Shown in pieces: positions 24,745 to 35,066 of a DNA stretch of 64,000 nt. The notes beneath the pieces are model-generated. The model did not search any database. It had not been told where the DNA came from and worked only from the letters and a program-made list of their open reading frames with translations. Every line of letters begins with the position of its first letter. The first letter of the stretch is position 1. Origin of the DNA: an uncultured Lachnospiraceae bacterium (GTDB lineage: Bacteria; Bacillota; Clostridia; Lachnospirales; Lachnospiraceae); contig CAJTNT010000020.1 in the NCBI GenBank assembly GCA_910577785.1, positions 10,707-74,706 of the forward strand, written 5' to 3'. The translations under genes and the position numbers were made by a program.

Positions 24745-25767
24745 ATGGACAGAAATATGCAGGGTTTCGGAATGATGATCAAAAAATTAAAGAACGACCC
24801 GAAGAAAATCGTATTCACCGAGGGCAGCGACCCCCGTATCTTAGAGGCGGCCTCCCGTCTGCTGGCCTCGAATTTCCTTACGCCAATCCTTATCGGCAAC
24901 CGCACAGAAGTGGAAGAGGCCGCTGAAGAATATGGCTATAATATCCGCGGGGGCGTTATCATTGATCCCGAGAATTATGAAGATTTGGACAACATGGTAG
25001 AGCTTTTCTGCGAACTGCGCAAAAGCAAGAATATGCAGCCAGAGGAGGCCCGCAAAATTTTAAAACAAGGCAACTATTTCGGGACGATGCTGGTGAAGAT
25101 GGGCGTGGCTGACTGCCTTCTGGGAGGCGCCACCTATACCACGGCCGACACCATCCGCCCCGCCCTGCAGCTGATTAAGACCAGGCCAGGGCACAGCATC
25201 GTATCCTCCTGCTTTATCCTAGTGCGCCCCTCTGCAACGGGTGAGAACGAGGTATTGGCAATGGCTGACTGCGCCATCAACATCTGCCCCAGCGAGGACG
25301 AGCTGGCGGAAATCGCCATTGTGACCGCAGACTGCGGCCAGCTCTTCGGCATTGACCCGAAGATTGCATTCCTAAGCTACTCCACCCTCGGCTCCGGCAA
25401 GGGAGACGATGTGGACAAGATGCGCAATGCCGCTGCCAAGGCCAAAGCGAAACGACCGGATCTGCCTATTTCCGGCGAAATGCAGTTTGACGCCGCCGTT
25501 TCTCCGCGCGTGGCGCGCACGAAATGCCCGGATGACGAGGTGGCAGGCCATGCAAACGTATTTGTATTCCCAGATATCAATGCCGGCAATATTGGCTATA
25601 AGATCGCACAGCGCCTAGGCAACTTCGAAGCTTACGGGCCGATCCTCATGGGCCTGAACTCACCGATCAATGACCTTTCCAGAGGCTGCAACGCGGACGA
25701 AGCATACTCCATGGCCATTATCACAGCCGCACTGGTTGGGGAGGCTAAGGCAGAGCAGGCTGGTTAA
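24745..25767 (+). CDS. pta: Phosphate acetyltransferase
   Basis: 340 residues, the short single-domain Pta. It converts acetyl-CoA and phosphate to acetyl phosphate and CoA. Typical segments: KIVFTEGSDPRILEAASRLL near the N-terminus, GMLVKMGVADCLLGGATYTT-like region near 115, RPSATGENEVLAMADCAIN near 160, GEMQFDAAVSPRVA near 243 and ANVFVFPDINAGNIGYKIAQR near 275. AAGGAGG lies 9 bases before the ATG. The usual partner ackA is not adjacent; a strong terminator follows, so pta is a single-gene transcript here. Confidence 0.96.
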   Translation: MDRNMQGFGMMIKKLKNDPKKIVFTEGSDPRILEAASRLLASNFLTPILIGNRTEVEEAAEEYGYNIRGGVIIDPENYEDLDNMVELFCELRKSKNMQPEEARKILKQGNYFGTMLVKMGVADCLLGGATYTTADTIRPALQLIKTRPGHSIVSSCFILVRPSATGENEVLAMADCAINICPSEDELAEIAIVTADCGQLFGIDPKIAFLSYSTLGSGKGDDVDKMRNAAAKAKAKRPDLPISGEMQFDAAVSPRVARTKCPDDEVAGHANVFVFPDINAGNIGYKIAQRLGNFEAYGPILMGLNSPINDLSRGCNADEAYSMAIITAALVGEAKAEQAG

Positions 25768-25836
25768 AGCAGAAAAGCTAGGCTATCAGGGTTAGGAAAG
25801 AAAACCAGGCAGCCAAGATAAAGACAGCTATAGAAC

Positions 25837-25890
25837 GGAGCCATACCATCTAAGGTTATTTTCTCCCAGATGGTATGGCTCCATTTTTTA
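25837..25890 (+). terminator. Terminator after pta
   Basis: A fifteen-base-pair perfect stem GGAGCCATACCATCT (25837-25851) / AGATGGTATGGCTCC (25868-25882), followed by ATTTTTTAC. Confidence 0.9.
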
Positions 25891-25955
25891 CCTTTCTACT
25901 TTTTCCTTTTCTTTTGTGATTGCTTTCCAAAGCTTCGGAATACGTAAGTCCCCGC

Positions 25956-28900
25956 TTATTTTACCACAATCTTAATCGTTGCTTTCTTCTTGTTGAATGT
26001 CTTCACAGTAATGGTTGCGGTGCCTTTCTTGACGGCACGGACGGTTCCTCCCTTGCTTACCACTGCTACTTTCTTGTTGCTGCTGGTAAAGGTAATCTTG
26101 TAGCTAGCCGTATTCTTCGGCAGCGTTGCCTTCACCTTGAATCTCTTGCCTTTCTTCAAGGTCTTCTTGGACGCGTTCAGCGTAATCTTCGCCGGCGCTT
26201 TCCTCACCGTGATCGTGCAGGCAATCTTCTTGCCCTTGGCCGTTGTAGCGGTAATCTTGGCCTTTCCGGCTTTCTTGGCGGTAACTTTGCCCTTGGAAGA
26301 AACGGTTGCTACCTTCTTGTTGCTGCTGGTGTAGGTAATCTTGCTTGTAGCTCCTGTCACTTTCAGTGTCAGAGTCTCTTTGACGCCAATCGTCGCCTTC
26401 TTGAGGTTGATCCTAAGCTGCTCTGGCACAGGCTTGACTTCCAGCCTGCTGATAGCGATGACAAGAGTTTCTTTGACGCTTAACAGCTCGCTTTCAGAGG
26501 CGTCTGCCTTGGCAGCGGCTTTTTTGGCGGCGCCAAGCGCTGTGCTGTACTGCTTCCAGCTGTCTGCCGTGTATTTGGACTTACTGTATTCTGCCTCAGC
26601 GCTGGCAATCACTGCCTTCAGCTCTGCCACGGAGACGAAATTGCCCATTGCGCTCTCCAGTGCCTCAGCAGCATTCTTTACTTCAATCCGCTCCGCATTG
26701 TCTTTGGCAATGACTGTGCGGGCATTTTCCAGCGCTGCCTGGTATGCGTCCCAGGTACTCTTGGTGTAATCCTCTGCGCGGTAGCCCTGCTTCTCTGCCT
26801 CCTGGATAGCCTCTGACAGGTCTGCGATGGATACCAGGCTGCGAACGCCCATATTTAGATCGGAAACGGCTTTAGCCACTTCGCTCTTGGAGGCATCTGC
26901 TTTGGCTACGGTTGTCTGCGCGTATGCGAGGGCGTTGCTGTATGCTTTCCAGCTAGCCGCCGTATACTGCCTCTGGCTGTAGTTCAAGTTCTGTACGGTC
27001 TGGATATCCTCTTTCAGTGTTACCAGGGAAACCAGATTTTCCATCGCGTCATTCAATTTCTGGATGGCGGGCTTTACAGTTACATCTGTTACCTGCTCGG
27101 AGTCAAGCAACGCTTTCAGCTCGCCCAATGCAGCGGAAACTGCCTGGTAGCTGTTGGCCGTATAATCTCCTGCGTACAATGCCTCTGCCCTGCGGATGGC
27201 AGCATTGGCATCTGTATCGTCAAATACAACCCTCTGTAAATTCTTAACGGCCGTGTTCAGGTTTGCCGTCGCATTTTCAATCTCTGCTTTGGTTGCAGAA
27301 CCCTTGTCGTTTAAAGTTGCCTGGGCGTCATCCAGTGCTTTCTTATAGGCTGCCCAGGAATCTGCCGTATAGAGATCCTGGCGGAAATTCTGCGCGTTTG
27401 CATCATCGATGGCCTTCTTGAGGGCTACGGTAGAGATAAGCCCCTCTTTTGCCTTCGTCAGGTCTGCAATCGCGTCGTTGATTTCTTCGCTGGTTGCAGA
27501 TGAATTGGCGGCCACTTTCTTGGCGTTAGCCAGCGCTTTCGCATAGGAATCCCAGCTGTCTGCCGTGAAATCATCTGCTGTCTGGTCCTTGAGCTCTGTT
27601 TCCGCATTGGTAATCACATCGGTAAGCTTATCTGGCGATACCATAGCCGCAATGGCCTCATTCAGCTTCTCAATGGCTTCCTGCATTGCTGCGTCTGTAG
27701 CAGCCGGGTCGGCCAGGACAGCTTTCGCATCTGCCAGAGCTTTCTGGTATGCATTCCAAGAAGCTTCGGTATAGAAGTCCTTCACATCCTCGCTATAGGT
27801 TGCTTCGGCCTTGGTAATGGCATCCTGCAGCGGCACATTGGTCACCAGCTTATCCACTGCCACCTTGATAGCTGCAATCTTGGCTGCAATCTCATCGCTT
27901 GTCACTGGCGTTAAATTATTCTCTTCGGTAGCTTCCCTGGTTAGGAGTTCCCTTGCCTGCTCGCAGGCATCTTTGTAAGCATTCCAGCTGTCTGCCGTGT
28001 ACTCAGCCTGCGGGTACTTCGTGTAGTCATAATCCAGGCCAATGGCTTCCTGGATGGCTGTCCTGAGTTCCACGACGGATACCAGGGCACGCGCCGACTG
28101 TTCCAGTTTGTTAATCATAAATGAAATGTAGTCAGCCTTGGCTGCTGGGTCGGCCAGGACGGCCTCTGCCTCTGCCTGGACTTTCGTGTAGTCCTTCCAG
28201 CTATTGACAGTATACTGTTCCTGGATGTACCTTACTTTGTAATCTTCCACCACGCCCCTGAGGTCTACGATGGAGATTAATTCCTTGCGGGCGCTGGAGA
28301 TTGTGTCTAGGGCACCTTCCAGCTGATCCGGCGTCACCAGATCTGGCATCAGGTCTTTCAGTGCCTGGCAAGTAGCCTCGTACGCTTTCCAGCTATCTCC
28401 TGTATAGTCTTCCTGCTTGAGCTTGGCTGCGTCATCCAATGCTTTCTGCGCATCATCATATAACTGATAGTCCACTTCCACAAGGCCTTCTTTTGCCGCT
28501 GCGAATGCAGTCAACGCATCCGCCACGCCCTTACGCATCGCCTGGGTGGTGTCTAATGGGAGCTTCCCATGCAGCTCATTTAACTTGGCAATGGCATACT
28601 CCACAGCCTTGCGGCTCTCCTGTGTATAGACAAATGCGCCGATATGGTCCTTATTGGTCTTGTCGGTATGCTTCTTATCATAATCGCCTGTGTCCTTGAG
28701 CGCCTCTGTAATCTTCTTCTGCAACTCGTTCACGACTGCGGTCTCTGCCAGAAGACTTTCCTTATCATAAGCCTCCTGCAGCTTATTCAGCTGCTCGTTA
28801 ACCGGCTTCCTAGCCGTTGCCGTCTTCACAAGGCTTTCTGCGGCCTTCTTCTGCTCTTCGAGCTGTGCGCAGTAAGCATCCTTGGATACCTGCATATACA

Positions 28901-31900
28901 CTTTGTAAGTATCGTTGTTCTCATCACGGACTTGTTTCAGACGGTCATCGGCATTCTTGATTAACGTATTCAAATCTTTCACGCTGACTAACCACTCTGT
29001 ATTCTCTTTTAGCCATTCGTCTGGATCAACATTAGACGGCATCGTGACTTTAACCGGATCTGCAAGCACCAATGCATCCTTGGCCTGCTTCACCTGCTCT
29101 TTCGTCCAGGCTTCCTCGCTCTCCATAATGCTTTTGCCTGCCGTTACCGCAGCGTCTACATTCTGGTTGTATACGGCCAGAGAGGCTTCTGCGTAGTTTG
29201 CCTTATTTTTGTTCACAGCAGCTTTATGCTCCTGTGCCTTTGCAATCATCTCTTTGAGTTCATCCAAATCTACCAAGCCTTCGATGGTTAACTGCAGCTC
29301 CTTCTGTGCCGCCATCAGGGCCGTAATTTCTGCCTTCTGGTCTTTAACTAGGCTGCTTGCTGCGTCATATGCCTGCTGCAGCGCTTTCTTGGATGCCGTT
29401 GAAAGGGTCGGCCTCTTCAGCTCTTCGCCTGCCAGCCCCATCCAGTACTGTACGGACTCTACAGCTTCGGTCTTTATGGTGCTATACAGCAGCTCGTCTG
29501 TCATGGATGCATTGTAAATATGGGCACCGTCTGCTAGGCCGCCAAACGGATTATCCCAGTGAGTCGCCCCAAGAAGGATTCCCTGGTTCGCACCCTTCAA
29601 CGGATTTACGCTCTTACTATCTGTTACGATGGCCTTTCCATCCACATAGAGGGTCAGTTTGTCTTTCTTCCCGACAATTGCCACGTTATGCCATCCGGTC
29701 TTGCAGAAATCATTCATCTGAACCAGTTCATCACGCTTATTATAATGCCCTCCCTGATTATCCTCCACCTGATATGTCCATAATTTAGCTGTGGATCCCT
29801 TGCCCTGCGTTGCTACGCTGACCCATCTCTCCTTGTCATGATGGCCGAGGAAAAGCATTGCCAGGTTTTCAGCTGCAAAGTCCTGGTCACTCTTCAGCCA
29901 TACAGATACGGTGTAATCATCACCAATATTATTGCGGTTCAGATTCAGTCCACCCCCTGTTAATTTCACAGCCTTGCCGACCATACCTTTATCTTCATAC
30001 TCAATATTGCCTTTGTAAACACTTGCGGCATTTCCTTTTGTGCTGTCATTCAAATTGCCGCTGAACTCAAATTTCGCGATCTCCTTGCCCACGGTAAGGA
30101 GGGCGTATGTCTCGGTCTTGCTGGTAGTGCCTACGCTAACCGTTACACTGATGTTGGCTGTCCCTTCTCGCTTGGCTGTCACAACGCCGTCTTCATCCAC
30201 TACAGCTACATCCGTATTATCTGAATGGTAGTTTGTCTTGCAGCTCTTGTCCAAACGGATCCACTCTGCAACTTCCACCTTCCTCTGCCCTTTCCATCCC
30301 GGCAGCACTTTCTCTTCCAGCTTCTCTACCTTGAAGCCGATTTCAGCAAGGGTCTCGGCTGCATTTTTGAGGTTTACCACCGTCTTACGCACGATAGGCG
30401 CATGGCTCGGGCAGTATACCGTTGTGGTAACCGTGCCGCCTTTGCGCGCATTTGCCGTAGCGGTCACTTCGCCTTTTTCATTTACTTTGATTTCCTCATT
30501 ATCGCTGCTGTAGGATGCGCGGTACGTCACTTCTGCTGCCATCCCTTGCGGGGTCACGGCAACCGATGCCGCTTTGCCTCCCGGCGCCACCTGGATGTCC
30601 TGTGCTACGCTAAAGTCCACATTGTCAATGGCGCCTGCTGGGCATCCCCGGTAAATACGCAGGTTATCCATTACGAACGTCCCATATTTGCCGGTCGTTG
30701 CCGCATGGTTTTTCACTGTCCCTATATAAATTTCCGCATTCTGTTCCTTAACTGCGCCAAGTGCGCTCTCCCCAGTGCCTACCAGCGTATTATCCACATA
30801 GACTTTGGTAGCCTCATCCGTAACCACAACATCCCAATGGTGCCATCCTTCGGTCGGGACATTCTTCAAGGGGATTTCTTTTCCACCAACCTGTAAGGTC
30901 TCGGCCGCGAAGATTCCCAGATAGTTATTCTCTGTCCCTGCATAAAGCACCTGGTCTGTTGCGCCATTATTCAAATCATAAGAAATGGTAGCGGCGTTGC
31001 CTGTATTTGCCAGCACATTCACCGGCTTGCCTTCTTCATTCCTCAGCATAAAATACTGCTTCTTGTTGCCGCTTAAGGAAACTGCTTTGCCAGATACGCC
31101 CTGCACAAGGCTATACTGCTCCTTGGCATCGCCGTTCACCCTTACAGTCACATTCTTGCTGTCTTTCCAGAAGAACCCGCCATCGGGATGTACGGTCTGC
31201 TCTTCAAAGCTGAAGTCTGCCAGGAGGGTGTCTTTTCCCTGCAATGCGCCGGCTGCCTTGTCCAAGGAGGCCTGGGCATCGTCTATCTCCTTTTGGCCAA
31301 TGCTGGCTTTGGCAGCATCCCTGTCGAGGATTGCCTTGGCATCTGCCTGTGCTTTCTGCAATGCGGCCCAGGTATCCTCCATGTAATCGTTCTGGACATA
31401 CTTGGCATTTACGACCGCCTCATAAGAACTCTTAAGCCCGGCAATCTTAACCAGAGCCTTCTCTGCCTTCTCCAGCGCGTCAACAAGCGCCTTTAATTCT
31501 GTGGCCGTAAGCGCCTTGCCATCCACGACTGCCTGGTATGCAGCTTCTACGGCTCCCCAGGAGGCCTGTGTATATTCTTTGTACTTCTCAACTTTCTTTT
31601 CATCATCCCTGTATGTCTTATACAGCTTTTCCGCCTTTGCAAGGTATGCCGCATTGTTGGCAGGTACTTTCAAGACATACGTTAAGGTCACTTCATCATC
31701 ATTGACGGGAATTGCCGCTGTCAAGGTGATATTCTTTTCCTCCAACGGCGGGAGTAATTTTCCTGCTGACGTCAGCACGGTTTCATCGCTGCTCTTCCAA
31801 TTAATGTCCGTATGGAACAGCTTTTTCGGCAATACAAGGTCTGCGGTAACATTATCCTGTGCCGTATTGCTTCCCTTAATCTGCTCCCAGGAAGCGATTC

Positions 31901-34667
31901 CCTTTAATGCATTTTGGGAAATCTGCTTGTGGCTCCTTGCGCCATTGCAGACTTCCACATTATCAACCAAGCCGCCGAACAGGGCGTAAGATTTGGAAAT
32001 TCCCAAATAAACGTCGCTGCTGTCTGTGGACAGCGGGTTCTTTGTGTCTACCTCTTTTGCTACCAGGGTTCCATCTATATAAACATAGGCCTTCCCTGCC
32101 ATACCTGTTACGGTAACTAAATGCCATTCCTTGTCGGCAAACGCATCGCTTGGTTTTGCTTGCGTGATATTTCCGTCAGAATCCAGGATGCGGACATTTC
32201 CTGCCCCCAGCTCTGCGCCGGATAAGGAAATCCAGGAATCTGTGCCTGCAAACCCGCCAAGCGCCAATACGGACTGGTTCATGGACAGGCGTGACTGCGT
32301 GTCGCTCTTCATCCAGGCAGATACGGTATATTCACTGCCCACCTTCGCCGTATTGAGGCGCAGGCCGAAATCTTTCAGGCGCAAAGCGGAAGATGACTGG
32401 AACCCTCCTTCGTATGCGCCTGCAGTCACTACGGAATCCACAAGGTCTGTACGGTTGTTTTCCTCTCCGCCCCAGGCCTTTGCATACTTATCTGCTGCCG
32501 CCTTATTCTTCAAGCGTTCCTTATCCTGTGCGCCTTCTGCTTTTTCAAAGTCATAGAATGCCACCTGGGCGCCATCAATATTCAGCTCTCCACGAATTTC
32601 ATGTGACGTGTTCCCAACAGTAACCTCTGCGGCAACCACTGCCACGCCAGGCGTCTGCTTAGCCGTCAGCTTGGCTTTCATTGGCGCTCTGAGGTTTGAA
32701 TCCTGTTCCACTGCCAAATACTTCTCATCCGCCTTCCATACAATCTGCATATCCGGATGGTTGGCAAGCCGTGCATCGAAGCCCCCAATGGTAACCTCAC
32801 CGCTCTCCCCAATCCGTGCCGGCGCCTTTTCGGTGTTCAGCTTAATTTCCTTCTTCTGGATCTGGTTTTCCAGAATCTGCCCTGCCGTTACGCTCTTAAT
32901 GACTGTCTTCACGGTCTTGCTGGCACTGCCGATGGAAATGGTAGCCGTGATATCTGCTGTCCCTGCTGCCAGAGCCGTAATCTTCCCGCTCCTCTCATCT
33001 ACTGCGGCAACCTGCGGATTGCTGCTTGCATAGGACACGCTATCCTTGTAAGATTTAAGTTCTTCTGGCAGCACCACTTCCATCTGCTCTGTCACATTGC
33101 TGCCCGCTACCATCTCGGCTTCCTTCTTCTTGGCCTCTGTGGCAGATACCAGGCTCTTCAGATACTCTACCTGAAGGCCGTCGTAAATGCGGAAATTGTC
33201 CATGGTAAAGGTAGCGAACTCGCCAGGCGTAGCCCCCCAGTTTGCCGCGCCAAGGTAGAGGATGCTTGCATTGCCCAGGATATCGGAAAGCTTCTGCTGG
33301 GAAGCGCCGGTTGTCGTCTGCCCCACTACCCGGCCATCTTGATATGCCCTGAGGTAGCCATAGGAAATCTCAATGTCCCAATGGTGCCATCCTTCGGTAG
33401 CTACATTGGAAAAACTAACCTGACGGGCATTGTCACTGCCAGTATCCGGCCTGCCGTTATAAAAGTACTCAAGTCCATTAGTACTCATAACCGCCACATA
33501 GTTTTCTTTCTTATATTCATTCTGATTTGCATCCTTGTCTGCATATACCACCCAGCCTTTTCCGCCGACAGAACCTTGCAGGTCATAGGAAATCGTAATT
33601 TTGTCCTTCCCGCTAAGGATCGGGCTTCCATCCGGCTTTGTCAGGGCAAGGTACTGTCCTGCACGGTCACTGCCTTCCACCTTCTTCGTTTCATCCAGGT
33701 GTATAGCCTTGCCGCCACCGTTTCCTTCTACGATTTCATAGCTGTTGTGCTGCGTTGCATAAACTTTGTCCGTCTCGAAATCCCCGCCCTGTTTCTGGCC
33801 AGTCTCAAAATCAAGCTCTGCCAGGACTCCTGGCTTTTGCGGCTTGGCCGCCACTTCGGCAATCCCGTCATAAATCTTGAAGTTATCCATGACAAAACTT
33901 CCAAACTCACCCGGGGCGCCATTCCAGTTTGCCGCACCAAGGTAAAGTACGCCGCCATCCTCGCCCAAAATATCCGAAAGGCTGCTTTTACTGATGCCAT
34001 CCCCGCATAAAGCACCATTAATATACACTTTGGTGCCTTCATTCGAGACTACAATGTCCCAATGGTTCCAGCCGTTTGTCGGGACATTATAAATGCGTGT
34101 CCTGGAAGCGCTTGTTTCATAATCCCAGCCTTTCTTCAGTTTCTCTACCCTCGGCTCATCCTTATTGATCAGGACGCCAAGGTAGTCCGTGCTGCCATTT
34201 TCCGTTGCATCCTTGTCTGCATACACCACCCAGCCTGTGCCGCCGACTGCGCCCTGCAGGTCATAGGAAATCGTGACTTCATCCTTGCCCTTTAAGACTG
34301 CGCCGCGGTCTGCGGCATTGAAAAGCTCCAGGTACTGCTTCTTCGCCGCATCCAGCTTCAGCGCCTTGCCGCCGTCTTTGCCGGCCACCAGCTCGTAGCC
34401 GTTGTAACTCTTTGCCCTTACCTTCTTGTCCTTGTCCGAGCTCTGCAGGTCGCCGGTCGTCAGCTCGCTTCCCGCTTCAAAGTCAAATTCAGCCAGCGTC
34501 TTCAAGCCTGACGTGTCCGCCGCCAATGGCTGGGCGGTGCCATTGCCATCCTGTACAGCCCGTGCCTCGGATGGTACTGCTGCTTCCGCCGACTGCGGTA
34601 CCGATATGCCCGTCACAGACATGATAGCCGCCATCAGCAAAGCGCCAAACTGTTTCCTTCTTACCAT
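25956..34667 (-). CDS. Giant secreted LamG / bacterial Ig / FIVAR repeat protein
   Basis: 2903 residues from the ATG at 34667 (AGGAGG 7 bases upstream). The signal peptide is MVRRKQFGALLMAAIMSVTG onward, with cleavage near SAEAA. Five concanavalin/LamG-like lectin domains lie at about residues 50-275, 275-500, 690-930, 1140-1350 and 1525-1760, with recurring GWHHWD and YVDGT motifs. Big_2-type Ig segments lie between them. From about 1760 to 2740 there are at least ten FIVAR-type three-helix repeats (YTADSWNAYKDAL-like), with two more near 1060-1140. Two C-terminal Big_2 domains (2745-2903) are very Lys-rich. No catalytic domain and no LPXTG motif were found. It is probably a glycan-binding or adhesive surface protein; the role is unproven. 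Confidence 0.88.
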   Translation of the reverse strand: MVRRKQFGALLMAAIMSVTGISVPQSAEAAVPSEARAVQDGNGTAQPLAADTSGLKTLAEFDFEAGSELTTGDLQSSDKDKKVRAKSYNGYELVAGKDGGKALKLDAAKKQYLELFNAADRGAVLKGKDEVTISYDLQGAVGGTGWVVYADKDATENGSTDYLGVLINKDEPRVEKLKKGWDYETSASRTRIYNVPTNGWNHWDIVVSNEGTKVYINGALCGDGISKSSLSDILGEDGGVLYLGAANWNGAPGEFGSFVMDNFKIYDGIAEVAAKPQKPGVLAELDFETGQKQGGDFETDKVYATQHNSYEIVEGNGGGKAIHLDETKKVEGSDRAGQYLALTKPDGSPILSGKDKITISYDLQGSVGGKGWVVYADKDANQNEYKKENYVAVMSTNGLEYFYNGRPDTGSDNARQVSFSNVATEGWHHWDIEISYGYLRAYQDGRVVGQTTTGASQQKLSDILGNASILYLGAANWGATPGEFATFTMDNFRIYDGLQVEYLKSLVSATEAKKKEAEMVAGSNVTEQMEVVLPEELKSYKDSVSYASSNPQVAAVDERSGKITALAAGTADITATISIGSASKTVKTVIKSVTAGQILENQIQKKEIKLNTEKAPARIGESGEVTIGGFDARLANHPDMQIVWKADEKYLAVEQDSNLRAPMKAKLTAKQTPGVAVVAAEVTVGNTSHEIRGELNIDGAQVAFYDFEKAEGAQDKERLKNKAAADKYAKAWGGEENNRTDLVDSVVTAGAYEGGFQSSSALRLKDFGLRLNTAKVGSEYTVSAWMKSDTQSRLSMNQSVLALGGFAGTDSWISLSGAELGAGNVRILDSDGNITQAKPSDAFADKEWHLVTVTGMAGKAYVYIDGTLVAKEVDTKNPLSTDSSDVYLGISKSYALFGGLVDNVEVCNGARSHKQISQNALKGIASWEQIKGSNTAQDNVTADLVLPKKLFHTDINWKSSDETVLTSAGKLLPPLEEKNITLTAAIPVNDDEVTLTYVLKVPANNAAYLAKAEKLYKTYRDDEKKVEKYKEYTQASWGAVEAAYQAVVDGKALTATELKALVDALEKAEKALVKIAGLKSSYEAVVNAKYVQNDYMEDTWAALQKAQADAKAILDRDAAKASIGQKEIDDAQASLDKAAGALQGKDTLLADFSFEEQTVHPDGGFFWKDSKNVTVRVNGDAKEQYSLVQGVSGKAVSLSGNKKQYFMLRNEEGKPVNVLANTGNAATISYDLNNGATDQVLYAGTENNYLGIFAAETLQVGGKEIPLKNVPTEGWHHWDVVVTDEATKVYVDNTLVGTGESALGAVKEQNAEIYIGTVKNHAATTGKYGTFVMDNLRIYRGCPAGAIDNVDFSVAQDIQVAPGGKAASVAVTPQGMAAEVTYRASYSSDNEEIKVNEKGEVTATANARKGGTVTTTVYCPSHAPIVRKTVVNLKNAAETLAEIGFKVEKLEEKVLPGWKGQRKVEVAEWIRLDKSCKTNYHSDNTDVAVVDEDGVVTAKREGTANISVTVSVGTTSKTETYALLTVGKEIAKFEFSGNLNDSTKGNAASVYKGNIEYEDKGMVGKAVKLTGGGLNLNRNNIGDDYTVSVWLKSDQDFAAENLAMLFLGHHDKERWVSVATQGKGSTAKLWTYQVEDNQGGHYNKRDELVQMNDFCKTGWHNVAIVGKKDKLTLYVDGKAIVTDSKSVNPLKGANQGILLGATHWDNPFGGLADGAHIYNASMTDELLYSTIKTEAVESVQYWMGLAGEELKRPTLSTASKKALQQAYDAASSLVKDQKAEITALMAAQKELQLTIEGLVDLDELKEMIAKAQEHKAAVNKNKANYAEASLAVYNQNVDAAVTAGKSIMESEEAWTKEQVKQAKDALVLADPVKVTMPSNVDPDEWLKENTEWLVSVKDLNTLIKNADDRLKQVRDENNDTYKVYMQVSKDAYCAQLEEQKKAAESLVKTATARKPVNEQLNKLQEAYDKESLLAETAVVNELQKKITEALKDTGDYDKKHTDKTNKDHIGAFVYTQESRKAVEYAIAKLNELHGKLPLDTTQAMRKGVADALTAFAAAKEGLVEVDYQLYDDAQKALDDAAKLKQEDYTGDSWKAYEATCQALKDLMPDLVTPDQLEGALDTISSARKELISIVDLRGVVEDYKVRYIQEQYTVNSWKDYTKVQAEAEAVLADPAAKADYISFMINKLEQSARALVSVVELRTAIQEAIGLDYDYTKYPQAEYTADSWNAYKDACEQARELLTREATEENNLTPVTSDEIAAKIAAIKVAVDKLVTNVPLQDAITKAEATYSEDVKDFYTEASWNAYQKALADAKAVLADPAATDAAMQEAIEKLNEAIAAMVSPDKLTDVITNAETELKDQTADDFTADSWDSYAKALANAKKVAANSSATSEEINDAIADLTKAKEGLISTVALKKAIDDANAQNFRQDLYTADSWAAYKKALDDAQATLNDKGSATKAEIENATANLNTAVKNLQRVVFDDTDANAAIRRAEALYAGDYTANSYQAVSAALGELKALLDSEQVTDVTVKPAIQKLNDAMENLVSLVTLKEDIQTVQNLNYSQRQYTAASWKAYSNALAYAQTTVAKADASKSEVAKAVSDLNMGVRSLVSIADLSEAIQEAEKQGYRAEDYTKSTWDAYQAALENARTVIAKDNAERIEVKNAAEALESAMGNFVSVAELKAVIASAEAEYSKSKYTADSWKQYSTALGAAKKAAAKADASESELLSVKETLVIAISRLEVKPVPEQLRINLKKATIGVKETLTLKVTGATSKITYTSSNKKVATVSSKGKVTAKKAGKAKITATTAKGKKIACTITVRKAPAKITLNASKKTLKKGKRFKVKATLPKNTASYKITFTSSNKKVAVVSKGGTVRAVKKGTATITVKTFNKKKATIKIVVK

Positions 34668-34949
34668 GATTGTGCCTCCTTTACTCTTTGCATCCTCTCG
34701 GAAGCGTCTAGCCCTTGCTTCTGCCAGACTTCTTCTCTTCCCAGATTCCACTCTTACTTCTATTTTTTCACTTTTGTAAAATTCACATTTCCTAACTCCC
34801 ATCAATTTCAAAATACCTGCCATTGCAAAAAGCCTATCCCATCCATTCCTCCTTTCCAGGGCCTGATTCGTTACAATCTCCCTCTTCATCCCCACCCTTT
34901 TGTCCAGCCTTGCTGCCGGATAAATCCCTGTAGTTTCCAGAAATTTCCA
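34668..34949 (-). other. Long leader of the giant surface protein gene
   Basis: From the predicted transcription start near 34949 to the ATG at 34667 is about 280 nt. The giant-protein frame stays open upstream to 34895, but that extension has no signal-peptide logic or ribosome site. A 12-codon frame with AGGAGG begins near 34846. No known riboswitch was recognised. Confidence 0.45.
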
Positions 34950-34955
34950 CCTAAT

Positions 34956-34991
34956 ATTCTAGTACAAATCTTTACTAAAGTCAATAGTAAA
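34956..34991 (-). promoter_or_regulatory. Promoter of giant surface protein with overlapping inverted repeat
   Basis: Minus strand: TTGACT (34984-34979), 17 bases, TAGAAT (34961-34956). The -35 hexamer sits within the spacer of a perfect inverted repeat TTTACTA (34971-34977) / TAGTAAA (34985-34991). The divergent XRE regulator begins 76 bp away. The repeat is the best candidate operator. Confidence 0.65.
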
Positions 34992-35066
34992 TATATGTAT
35001 TAAACTCAAATTCATTAATAATCGCTATGTTACATTTAAGAAAAATAATAAAAATTGGAGGATTTT

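Noticed and set aside
32757..34010. 417-codon plus-strand open frame
   Set aside because: It lies antisense within the giant surface protein gene, has no family features and mirrors that gene's codon pattern.
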